The notes beneath the pieces are model-generated. The model saw only the letters and a list, made by a program, of their open reading frames with translations. It was not told the DNA's origin and made no database searches. Shown piece after piece: positions 53,362 through 63,448 of a stretch of 64,000 nt of DNA. The stretch comes from Hanleya hanleyi (Eukaryota; Mollusca; Polyplacophora; Lepidopleurida; Hanleyidae): positions 18,253 through 82,252 of the forward strand of contig JAVTVY010019536.1 in the NCBI GenBank assembly GCA_036873755.1, read 5' to 3'. The first letter of the stretch is position 1, and every line of letters starts with the position of its first letter. The position numbers and the translations under genes were made by a program.

Positions 53362-53941
53362 ATGTACATCCCCCAGAGCTATGGTAGGGCAGCTATTTAC
53401 ACATGTACATGTTGCCTCCTGAACTGTATTTCTCCAAGCTGAGGTCAATGTTTGGAAGAGTGACCATAGCAGGCTTCCATACTCTTGAAGGAAAACAATT
53501 AACAGAGTATTATTTAATACAGGTAAGGGATCAAGTATATGGTAAGTGACTATATATAGGCCTACAAAGCCTGTCAACCACTAAAAGATAACTATTCTGG
53601 TCTGAGAAAGAGTAAACAGTTTGGAACTATTTTTATACGTGTACTTCGGACAACCCTAAAATCAGAAATTTTCTAGATAGCATAATAAAGGTGAGACAAC
53701 TCACCTTTCTAAAAATCGAAAATGCTGACCAAAAAATGGTCCAAAAAACGTCACAGTTACGTCATCTTGGCGACCATCTTGGATTTTTTTTACATTTTCT
53801 TGCAGAGCTTGACCCAATGATATAGTGTGGTATGTTTCAGCCCTCTAGCCTCAGCGATAGCGAAAATAAATACCCCCCCCCAGGCTGCGGTACACTCCAA
53901 ATCGCCCAGGCCAGATAGGTTAACGGTACTTTGTTACAGTC

Positions 53942-55177
53942 TATAAATTGATGATAAAATGGCTTTAACCATACATATACTGGAGGAATGTACCGCATAG
54001 AAAGTCTTGTAACAGATGTGATTTGAGGCATCAATTTGTATAATGACTTTATGTAGTGTAGTGTATCCATATATTCATGATATTGGGTTGATGAGAAGAG
54101 GGTATCAGTTTGTTTGTCCTGTACCGGTGTGGAGGCTAAGAATGTCCGGTGGTTAAGAGTGTCCGGAGGTTAAGAGTGTCCGGCCCCTATCTCCTAACCC
54201 AGCTAGGACACTTTTTCTCCACATTGGGGACAAGTGTCTGTCCTTGGTTGCAATAGAGAAGGATATGGAAATGGACACTAATCACCAGGACTTTCTTATC
54301 CATCACACCAGTACAAAAACAATAGACCATGTATTAATTGCTAGTTTTAAACACTGTATGTGTAGTACTATATAGCCTTTCTATTTTGGCCTATTCTACT
54401 TCCTGTGAATAGATAGTAAAATATGAGCTATGTGACAGGCTAGATATTTGTTGATGGACAAAATAATATATCGTATAGTCTCCGAAAGCATTCGACCTCC
54501 GACCAAACCACGACGCACGTCGGAGACTCGGTTAAACATGACGTTTATCCAGCCAGAGTCGTGCCCCTTTACTAACAGTTGATTTGTGGGCTGTCCCGAC
54601 GACCCAGAGTAGCATTGCATAGGGACAATGGGTGAAACATCTTCCTCTCTCCCGGTTCACAAAATAGGACCCTTTCGAATTCGTCATCACCAAATCGGAT
54701 ACGACGTACGTGAATTTGCTCCGTGCCTACGTGAAAGCCAATATCGTGAATGAATGGGGACGGCACCATTCTTGAGGACAATCAATCATCAACTCCATTT
54801 TCTGATACAGCAGGGGATTGAGATCATGAGCGATATACTCTTGAGCGCTATCAACAGCTATCACCTTCAATGTAAGAGAGACAAACCTTGTGACCATTCA
54901 TTTACAAAGTATTTAGTTGTCTTGAAGACAATGCTGATCACTTTTAGTGGTCATCATAATAAAATCACTGATGGATAATATTCGTCACACCAATAGCCCT
55001 TATCATCGGTACATAATCATTATCGGCTTTAACCATGTTAACACAATGACAACCCAACACCTGCCCCAATGTATGGTTATGATGCAGTTGTATTGTAGGT
55101 TATGGTCGTAATTCACACTTTCATTGGCGATTTCGGTAAACAGATTATTTGTGGCTATATCGGGTGTTAATGATATC
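53942..55177. other. No gene recognised
   Basis: Includes three direct 17-bp units (GGTTAAGAGTGTCCGGA) at about 54130-54182. A minus-strand frame at 54781-54572 has protein-like composition but no recognised motif. No RNA gene seen. Confidence 0.4.
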
Positions 55178-55183
55178 CCGGTC
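55178..55183. other. Target site duplication CCGGTC (left copy)
   Basis: CCGGTC before the left terminus; CCTGTC (61138-61143) after the right terminus. Five of six bases agree, consistent with an aged 6-bp Polinton-type duplication. Confidence 0.65.
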
Positions 55184-56552
55184 AGTAGTATAGAAAGAGC
55201 AAATTTCTTATTAATGAGGCTGAGACTGACGATGTCACGTGGCGTGACGTGACGTCACACGGATAACATCATTTCCGGTGACATCACTTCCCAATCAAAG
55301 GTCACTTCCGGTTACGTGACAGCCCAGCAAAAGGTATCTGCCCCTACAAAATTACAACACATATAAGGGAAGTGGGAAGAGGTGCCGACATACTAACAGA
55401 GTCACATGACCTCACAGTATAGTCTTCCGGTTAACCTATTCTAAAGCACATACCAAGAATCTAACGATTCATGATATGTGTTGTATCTCATTGTATTGTA
55501 CCTGTTCATGTGGCAACTTGGATGATATGATCACACGGCCCCTAGCACCGGCATAAGCGGTATTAGATACAAATATAGGGAGCTATGATGGAAATGCCCT
55601 GACAACTCGCATATTGGCAATTGGTGAGCTGTTTCGCTGTGACAACTCGTACACTGGGGTTGTATCGTACCCTTCAGAGACTTCCAATGTTAGCCCCAAT
55701 GGGCAACCCACTCATGGACATTTGCGGTGTGGGTTGTGTCTCATTCTTTTGTCTGTCTCGGGCTGTAGAACACGACTGGGGGCGGGGGGGGGTCTCCAGG
55801 CCATGGATTGAATATGTTGAAAAGTTATCGTGCGCATGCGTAGTGCATATAGGCAGATCTGGAGTGGACGTTTTGGGATCGTGGTGGACCAATATTGGTC
55901 CGACTGGGTCGTGTGAGATGTCATAGTGAAGCACCCGTGTGGGTCGTGGAAGTAAGGCAATGGCGCGGATGCGCAGACAGGAAGTTGTGGGAAAAGGGCA
56001 TTGGAATTGACGTTTTGGGGTCGAGATGGCCCAATGGTGGCCGTACTGGGTCGAGGGTCTTATCCACGTGAAGCGCTCTTCGAGGCCGATCAGGTCATGG
56101 GTGTGTAAAACTTTCCCCGGACAATAGCCAGAAACACGGACCTTAGCCCTTAAATATGAAAAATCCCTATCAACCCGATCTAGATGGGCTAATATCAGTT
56201 CCAGGCGCATCGTGGCCTGTTGAGAGGCGCAGGGTTAGTAGTAGAGAAAGCCGAAACCCAGTATATTTGACCTTTGGCCTTGGTTTTACTGTAACGCCTC
56301 AGCGCCCTATCTGAACGCCTTAACGCCCTATCATAATGCCTTTCCAGCTTTCCAATGTTCTGTTAAAATGTTATAAAACGAGAACTTCTACAGTTGTTAC
56401 AAATATGTGTGGTAATAGTTCTGTGGGTTATTGTTTTATTTTGGGTATATGAGAAGTCAAAACTTATACCACCAGAAAACGAGAGCCAGAACGTTTAAAC
56501 ACGTCATCGCTTGCCTCCCGTTGTTTTTGGAACGTCATGACGTTATAGTGGT

Positions 56553-56745
56553 CCTCGCTCATTCATCCGACGTAGCATGACGTCACATTTAAATAAAACT
56601 TGAATGAAGGAGACCGCTATAAAGTCATAACGTTCTACAAACCAAGATCCTCGCTCATTCATCCGACGTAGCATGACGTCACATTTAAATAAAACTTGAA
56701 TGAAGGAGACCGCTATAAAGTCATAACGTTCTACAAACCAAGAGA
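56553..56745 (+). repeat. 96-bp tandem duplication
   Basis: Two identical-looking units start CCTCGCTCATTCATCCGACG at 56553 and 56649. Each includes 'agcatgacgtcacatttaaat'. They lie in the left arm of the second element. Confidence 0.85.
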
Positions 56746-57164
56746 GACAAGCGATGCAAGTTTTCAAGACGGATTTATAACAGGTTAACTTAAATATTGT
56801 TATTAGTACAATTTTGCAAAATATATTTGCTCCAAAAACGTATAAAAGTTATGTCACATAAGACAAGATGTATATAAGCAACATTTGACATAAAATTAAA
56901 AACTTTGCAGTTCACCTTTAATGCCCTATCTTATCGCCTTATGCTAATACCTTAACGCCCAAGCATAACGTTTTCTTGCCTTTTGTGCGAGATTGTACAA
57001 TGCTATTATATAATACTAATGCGTCGACAAGGTGCATGTATCAATCCATTCACATCACGGAATATAACATGTTGAGACTTGGTGATCCCCGATGACGTCA
57101 TTGCTCTACGCCGGGCCATGTTCGGTCTGGAAACTTGTGTTTGCGTAGGTGGGTGTGTGTATGT

Positions 57165-57275
57165 GATGTGAGTGTGGTGGTGGTGGTGGATGTTTGTGGT
57201 GGTGGTGGTAGTTGTTTGTGGTGGTGGTGATAACGATGCTGGTGGCGGTGGTGGTGGTGGTGGTGATGGCGTTGC
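57165..57275. repeat. (GTGGTG)n / (CACCAC)n tract
   Basis: Degenerate GGTGGT repeats, mirrored as CACCAC at 59740-59880 in the other arm, where the tract is longer. His- and Thr-rich or Val-rich frames over both are artefacts. Confidence 0.85.
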
Positions 57276-57637
57276 TGAGGGCCCGTCTTAACACAGTCAC
57301 GCCGTAACGCCCTAACGTCTTCTATACGTAATTCCATAATGTCTTAACACCACGATGCAGACGGTTGAGAGAAAGAAGCTAGGATCAATACTTTCAGAAG
57401 TTTTCATGTAGTTTATTATCCCCTCCATCACATAATACCTACGTTGGGGACCGCGTAGGGTATGTTTACAATTCAAGTATGTTCTCATCCAATCAGAAGC
57501 CCCCATTTGGGACCGCATCTGTCATATTCGTTTTTGCCCGTTAGATGTATTCTCGGCTGCTCTTGTCCAATCAGAAACCGCCATTTCAGAAAGTTTAATC
57601 TTTGGCCCTGTTCGCTCTGATCCATTTGTTCTAATCC

Positions 57638-58203
57638 TCGTCGGGCAGGCCAGGATACTGTGACGGCAATATGCCAGAACAGCTGTTCTTTTGACCGCAT
57701 TTGCAGGGCTTCGGTGGGTGGTAGCCCCATATCCTCTTCCAGGTGATGCTTGGTCTTCATGATGGTCCTGTGCATGGGGTCGTCTTTCATTTCAAGCTGT
57801 AGCAGGCCTTACTGTTCATAGATAGCCACGGCTGTTTTCCTGATGCTGGGGCATTTGGATGTATGCCTGTTGTAAGTTATACTGTCCGTCGTCCTCGATC
57901 GCTGCAGCATGAGTATAATAGCCGTTGTCACAATACGATCCCCAAAGGTAGGTTCTTCCTCACTCAGGCTTTCCTGGGACGTAGCCTGACTATCTGCGCT
58001 CAAGCTCTCTACATCAGTAGACTTTCAGCAGTCTCTGTTTCGGTATTAGTCGGCGGAATATCAGAATCAGCCCGCATATTCTCAGGATCTGCATCGGCTT
58101 CTTGTGCCTCGGTGTCTTCAGTCCCATGTATATTCTTCTGGTGTCGCATCATATCGTACCGTCTGGTGAACGTGCGTTCGCACACAGAACAAGTATAATC
58201 CAT
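57638..58203 (-). pseudogene. C2H2 zinc-finger gene of the element, left-arm copy
   Basis: ATG at 58203 is followed by an intact finger CSVCERTFTRRYDMMRHQKNIH (CX2CX12HX4H), an acidic Glu/Asp/Thr-rich linker, and EEEPTFGDRIVTTAI. After frame changes near 58010 and 57805 comes PMHRTIMKTKHHLEEDMGLPPTEALQ. The right-arm copy keeps one frame, which shows where this one is shifted. A finger plus this 'HxxIMxTxxxLxxDxxxxxxEAL' C-terminus recurs beside integrases of the same type in other invertebrate elements, as I recall. Probably a DNA-binding accessory or regulatory protein. This copy is non-functional. Confidence 0.6.
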
Positions 58204-58234
58204 GTTGACGGTTGAACGTCGATTGTGCACGTTT

Positions 58235-58600
58235 TGGGGATACGCTTGCTTTTATGGACAGTAACGCCCGCCAACGCCCAGTTTAACGCTTCAACGCCCT
58301 GGTGAAATAGCTCAGAAACTGATTTTTCCAGATATTCTATGAAATTGACACTAATTCATCGAAAAGCAGTGACGCCCGTCAAATCCCGTCGTTACGCCTC
58401 TTGCATATCGCTTCAATTTAACGCCCGTCTCAACGCCCTAACGCTCTATCTTAACGACTTAATGCCCGTCTCAACGCGTTAACGCTCGTCTGAACGCCAA
58501 ACGCCCTATTTTAATGCCTTAACTTAAAGCCCTAGCTTAACACTATAACGCGCTATATTAACGCCTTAACGCCATATCGTAACGCCTTAACGCATGTGTG
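58235..58600. repeat. AACGCC-rich loop of the second element
   Basis: At least fifteen AACGCC/AACGCT hexamers, usually as TTAACGCCCTA-like decamers, fill the spacer between the two inverted arms. The same motif recurs at 56290-56340, 56920-56970 and 57295-57320. No gene. Confidence 0.75.
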
Positions 58601-58776
58601 GTACACCCATTTTATGGTCTTGCCCGTTAGGTGTATTCTCGGCTGCTTTTGTCCAATCAGGAATCGCCTTGGAGACACTACAAGCTGTGGGATGGACCGG
58701 TTAAGAGTTCGGTCCATCTCACAGCTCCCAGCTCCCAGCTCTGTAGTTTATCCCGTATCCCTAAAACGTGCACTAC

Positions 58777-59370
58777 ATGGCTCATAATTGCTCTGAATGC
58801 GAACGTCCGTTCACCTGACGTTACGATATGATGCGACACCAGAATAATATACATGAGACTGAAGGCACCGAGACACAAGAAACCGATGCAGATGCTGAGA
58901 ATATGCCGGCTCATTCTGAGAGTCCGCCGACTTATACAAAAACCAAAACAGAGACTACTGAGAGTCTATCTATTGATATAGAGAGCTTGATCTCAGATAG
59001 TCAGGCTACGCCCCAGGAAAGTCTGGCTGAAGAAGAACCCACCTTTTGGGATCGCATTGTGACAGCAGCCATTAAAACACACGCTGTAGCGATCGAGAAT
59101 GCCGGACACGATAACTTACAACAGGCGTACGTCTAAATGCGCTCCAGCATCAAGAAAACAGCCATGGCGATCTATGAAAAGCATACGCTTCTACCACTTG
59201 AAATGAAAGGCCACTCAATGCACAGGACCATCATGAAGACCAAGCGTCACCTGAAAGAGGATATGGGACTACCACTCACCGAAGCCCTGCAAAATGCGAT
59301 CAAATTGCGCGTACAGCTGTTCCGGGACATATTGCCGTTACAGTATCCTTGCCTGCTCGACGAGGATTAG
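58777..59370 (+). pseudogene. C2H2 zinc-finger gene of the element, right-arm copy
   Basis: Mirror copy of the left gene. From ATG 58777 one frame runs to TAG 59368 with only two in-frame stops: TGA at 58816, inside the finger (the left copy has Arg there), and TAA at 59134 (the left copy has Gln). Otherwise the order is the finger CSEC...HQNNIH, a Thr/Glu-rich acidic linker, EEEPTFWDRIVTAAIKTHAVAIE, then SMHRTIMKTKRHLKEDMGLPLTEALQ and QLFRDI. The total of about 197 codons is presumably the ancestral length. The two copies are broken at different places, so they decayed independently after the arms formed. Confidence 0.65.
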
Positions 59371-60197
59371 AACAAACGGATCGGAGCTAACATGGCCGAA
59401 GACCATTAAACTTTCTGAAATGGCGGTTTCTGGGAGGACAAGAGCAGCCGAGAATACATCTAACGGGCGAAAATGAATGTGACAGATGCAGTCCCAAATG
59501 CAGCTCTTGATTGAACAAGAGAATACTTGACTTGTAAACATACCCAACGCGGTTCCCCTGCGTGGGTATGATGTGATGGAAAGGATAATTAACTATATGA
59601 AAACCTGTGAACATATTGATCTTTCTTTCTCGCAACTGTCTGTATCATGGCGTTCAGACATTACGAAACTAGGTATAGAAGACGTTAGGGCGCTACGGCT
59701 TCACTGCGTTAAGCGGAGCGTTCAGCAACGCCAGCAACACCATCACCACCACCACCGCCACCACCACCACAAACATCCACCACCACCACACACAACACCA
59801 CAAACACACACACCACAACCACCACACACAACAAATACATACCACACACACAAAAACATCACCACCACCACACACTCCCACCCACCCACACATACCCACG
59901 CACACACAAGTACCCAGACCGAACATGGCCCGGCGTAGGGTGATGACGTCATCGGGGACCACCAAGTCTCAACATGTTTAATCCATGGTGTGAATGAATT
60001 GATACATACACCTTGTCGTCGTATTGGTATTATATAATAGCGTTGTACAATCTATCACAAAAGGTTAAAAAAAACTGCTATGCTAAGGCGTTAGGGTTAG
60101 CATAGGGCGTTAAGGCATTCAGATAGGGCATTAATGCGTTACGGTAAAACACTCCACAGAGGCCATAGGGCAAATATACTGGGGTTCTGTTTTCTCT

Positions 60198-60223
60198 ACT
60201 ACTAACCCTAACCCTAACCCTAC
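60198..60223. repeat. Interstitial (CCCTAA)n
   Basis: Just over three units of CCCTAA, the animal telomere repeat on its C-rich strand, inside the right arm of the second element. Too short to call a telomere fusion. Confidence 0.8.
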
Positions 60224-61143
60224 CACTCTCAGCAGGCCACGATCCGTCGGGAACCGATATTAGCCCATCTAGGCCTGGTTGATAGGGGTTTTCCATATTT
60301 TAGGGCTAAAGTCCGTGTTTCCGGATATTCTCCGGGAAAAGTTTCACATGCACCCACCCATGACTTGATCGACCTCGAAGAGCGCTTCACATGGATACCC
60401 TCATCGACGCAGTACGCCCAATATTGGGTCACCTCGACCCCAAACCGTCCATTTCAGTGCTCTTTCCCCACCATTCCCTGCCTGCGCACGCGCACCATAA
60501 CCATACCTTCACTCCGCCCAAGTCGAGTCGGTCTCTCCCTCCGAGTGCTTCAAACTGATACCCTATACGACCTATTCGGAATAATATTGGTCCACCTGGA
60601 ACCCAAAACCTCCATTCCAATGCCCTTTCCCCACAATTCTGCACCAGGGCCTTAATTCCACCACCCACCCATCCAGTCGGATGGTCCCTCACGAGTGCTT
60701 CACTATGACACCTCACACGACCCAGTCGCATCAATAGTGGTCCACCACGGCCCGAAAACGTCCACCCTCGATCTGCATATGCACTTCGCATGCGCACGAC
60801 AACTTTTCAGCGAAGGTCAAGCCATGGCCTTGAGACCCCTCCCATCGTGTTCTACAGCCCGAGACAGAAAAACATGGTGCCACACCTCATACCGCAAATG
60901 TCCATGAGTCGCCCACTGGGGCTAACCTTGGAAGTCAAGGTACGGTCTTATGTAGGGACAGATAGCTCTTGCTGGGCCGTCACGTGACCGGAAGTGACCT
61001 TTGACCCGAAAGTGACCTTTAGTCCGCAAGTAATGTCACCGGAAGTGACGTCATTTGTGACGTCATCGCCACGTCACCCCACGTGACGTCATCAGCCTCA
61101 TCCTCAATAATAAGGAATTTGCTCTTTATATACTACTCCTGTC

Positions 61144-61845
61144 TAGTAGAATAGCTGACCATAATATGACACTGGCTGATCTGTGTGTTGTGCGAAGTTG
61201 GTATTTGGATATAGAAGTCATGGGATAAAATAAACTTAGAAAACGATATGCTATCTGAATCGGACATTAATATTAACATACGTGTAACATGTTGGCAATG
61301 GAAGCCAACTAACGAATACCACGTGTCCCATGTTCCAAAAACAATAGAGAGAATTGAGGTCCAGGGTGAGTGATTGAGGGAATAGGATTTAACGTCGCTT
61401 TCAACAATATTTCGGTTATATCACGACGAAACAACTAAGCACCACCCAGCCAAGTTGCGATCCTGTTGAAATCTTTGAAGCAACATGGAATCAGACACCC
61501 GCCATCCACTCTACAATATAACACTGAGGACAGCACAAGGCACAGACATGACGTTTACATTGGCGCAACAAAGACAAGTGCAATTGCAGTTCTAGACACC
61601 ACATTATCAAGTTTCTTTTGCTCCACAACAAAGTGTATTAAAGCAATTCTATGTTCCAACCACATGCCGAAGAAAAATCTTTTGCACTAATAGCATGTTC
61701 CACATGGGATGAATGTTCAACGAGAAAGTAATTTAGTTCCTCTTCATATGTCAATGCTAGCTTTCAAGTTCGTGTATATGCCTCTCTGCTATGTTGATAA
61801 TCAAAAATATTGGTGGTTATATTTACCTTCTTTTCCTTGATGCCC
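61144..61845. other. No gene recognised
   Basis: Spacer after the second element. No supported feature. Confidence 0.4.
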
Positions 61846-61849
61846 CAAG

Positions 61850-61942
61850 CTGACGTTGGCATTTGGGCTGCTCATGATGACGCAAGCGTGATCACCAAAA
61901 CTTACATTGGAAATGGAGGGCCTGGCCACTGTCGAAGGCTCG
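61850..61942 (+). CDS. Candidate internal exon, unknown protein
   Basis: A pyrimidine tract and acceptor (ttcttttccttgatgccccaag) are followed by 93 open bases and a strong donor (GGCTCG|GTGAGT). The exon is phase 1-1. It encodes GIWAAHDDASVITKTYIGNG and a Cys/Arg end. No stop in frame. No family recognised; neighbours not found. Confidence 0.3.
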
Positions 61943-61949
61943 GTGAGTT

Positions 61950-62630
61950 TCGTTTTCTTTGGCGTTTCCTTTGTGGCAAAATATGTACACCATTAAATAA
62001 AGGGTTCCGCAATGCGGGATGGATTAGATTAGGTACATATATCCTCAATCGTGAAACCATTGCAGCAGAAGAGAAAATGAGTGACTTGAATATTGGGGGA
62101 AGGAGCCGTAGAAAACACAGAGGGTAGGGGGCTGTCCTGGGAAAATTCTGGAATTGTAGATTTGATTTGACCCATTTTGGTGCTCCTGAGAAGCTTGAAA
62201 TGGGTAGAAAATTTAAATGAATGCCAACACCGTTGTTCAGTAAAATTTCCCCCCACGTTCGTTGATAATAGGCTTATTTGTCAATGTTTCCTCCCAACCA
62301 CAGGAAAGGTCTCTCCATCCTTTAACTCCGCCGCGCATGAATAAACTTACTGTGAAACCCACAGTTAATGAATTCTCAAAAGCTACAAATGTACATGAAT
62401 GCAAAGATAACTCTATAAAATGTCTTTAGCTCAAGTGAAAAAAAAAGATGGCGTCGTATCTCATATATTATTTTCTTCTTCGATTCTCTATCAAAATATC
62501 GTTTTCACCTAAAATGTATAAACGTAACTTGGATGTGACAAATTAGCTCTGAAGCGCTTGTCCGTACAATACTGAAATGTCGCTTACATGAACAATTGAT
62601 TAATCGCGTTCAGTTACTGACTTGTCGTTT
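61950..62630. other. No gene recognised
   Basis: Probably intronic or intergenic DNA downstream of the DED-like exons on the minus strand. Nothing supported. Confidence 0.4.
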
Positions 62631-62632
62631 AC

Positions 62633-62706
62633 CTGATGAGCCAGTTCTGGCATTCCTGGATACCCCTGCTTCTCAGATGTCGACTCACTTCTTCTTTTCG
62701 CTGCAA
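62633..62706 (-). CDS. Second exon of the DED-like gene
   Basis: Minus-strand acceptor (ctctctttactttag) and donor (CATCAG|GTAAAC) bound 74 nt. The exon starts with two bases that complete the codon left open by the upstream exon, then reads AAKRRSESTSEKQGYPGMPE in one open frame and ends in phase 0. The exact phase match with the exon at 62917 is good evidence that both belong to one gene. The encoded piece is a polar, probably disordered linker. Confidence 0.5.
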
Positions 62707-62916
62707 CTAAAGTAAAGAGAGGTGTGCAAAAGTAAGCGTCAGACCCGACATTCAATATTCAACCGACGTCCACAAAAGATTCAGTCTACGTCCACAAACA
62801 AATTTTGAGTCACTAATCGTATATTCATTCGGCCTCAACGTTGGACCGCCGATAGAAATAAAATAAAACAAGTATCTTTTTCTTTAGTATCTGACAGAAA
62901 AAAACAACGTGTTTAC

Positions 62917-63173
62917 CTGTTGGTGTACCGGTACTTGCGAGAGCTTCCGCTACAGCTCTCTCGGATTTCAAAACAATATCTCGTAGATGTAGAAGTCCTG
63001 CTGCATCAAGTATTTCTTTCAATGACCCGTAATCCCCAGGTTTGATATGTCCCGAGGATTCCAATTCGTTCATCATGTCGATGACATCGCAGCATCTATC
63101 GACAACACCCGTGCCCAAGTATGGCTCAACCATACATTTCAGACGTTTGTAAATCCACTGTCTTAGGAGCCAA
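62917..63173 (-). CDS. Exon encoding a death-effector-domain-like segment
   Basis: The minus-strand frame is open from a weak acceptor at about 63174 to a clear donor (CAACAG|GTAAAC) at 62917, leaving phase 1. It reads QWIYKRLKCMVEPYLG, then CDVIDMMNELESSGHIKPGD, YGSLKEILDAAGLLHLRDIV and ERAVAEAL. The helix, 'ELESxGxIxPGDYxxLKEIL', 'LxxLxxIV' pattern resembles helices 2-6 of a death effector domain, used in caspase/FADD signalling. The N-terminal helix must be in an upstream exon not seen here. A related death-fold domain is the alternative. Confidence 0.5.
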
Positions 63174-63448
63174 CTGTCTAACTACTAGGTACTTCACCCC
63201 CAAATTTTTAAGCTTCAATTTTCTTGATAACTTCAGAGTTAGAATTTGGAACCTGTCCGTCAGTCCGAGACTGGTAAAAAATCAAACGGACTGGTGTGAG
63301 TGACTGAACAACAAGTCCGTCGGACTCATAACAAAAAAGCTCTCAGTTCATTGTGTAAATTATTTTTCTGGATATCCCGGTGGCCATTTTCCCCAGTGGC
63401 CCTTTTCCCCACCCTATAATATGGTATTGTACAGTGTCCTGTTTTAAA

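Larger units (their letters stand above)
51801..53919 (+). mobile_element. TTAA-flanked insertion
   Basis: TTAA at 51797-51800 and again at 53920-53923 bracket sequence that is absent at the same point of the related element near 20935. It begins CCCAACCTCC and ends GCCAGATAGG. TTAA duplication is typical of piggyBac and Kolobok-type elements. It shares both halves with the dispersed repeat at 34030-34470 and contains a 77-bp direct duplication (52600-52745) and a LINE 3' end. No transposase seen. Confidence 0.6.
49622..53940. mobile_element. Composite of the ACGGTA-rich TIR element with two nested insertions
   Basis: The left end (CACTGTTAACGATCGCCCG, then ACGGTA motifs) and right end (ACGGTACTTTGTTACAGT) match the 815-bp element at 20140-20954. 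Two insertions expand it: one at about 50394-51612 with its own inverted ends, and one at 51801-53919 between TTAA copies. Inner family-specific sequence (cccatatgtgacct..., tacggtaatatgccg) lies between them in the correct order. Confidence 0.65.
55184..61137. mobile_element. Second Polinton-family element, near-palindromic, non-autonomous
   Basis: Starts AGTAGTATAGAAAGAGCAAAT and ends ATTTGCTCTTTATATACTACT: inverted termini sharing AGTAGTATA with the first element. The arms (about 55184-58230 and 58600-61137) are inverted copies with indels. Segments around 55840-56220 and 60240-60420 match TIR-internal sequence of the first element ('aagcgctcttcgagg', 'gggctaatatc'). No integrase or ATPase is present. 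The only gene is a C2H2 zinc-finger gene, once per arm. It is best read as a non-autonomous member of the same family, mobilised in trans. Confidence 0.75.

Noticed and set aside
54572..54781. 69-codon minus-strand frame with protein-like composition
   Set aside because: No motif, splice signal or neighbour supports it; left as unproven.
57098..57337. His-rich protein (and Val/Cys-rich frames at 59693-59965)
   Set aside because: Translations of GGTGGT/CACCAC simple repeats.
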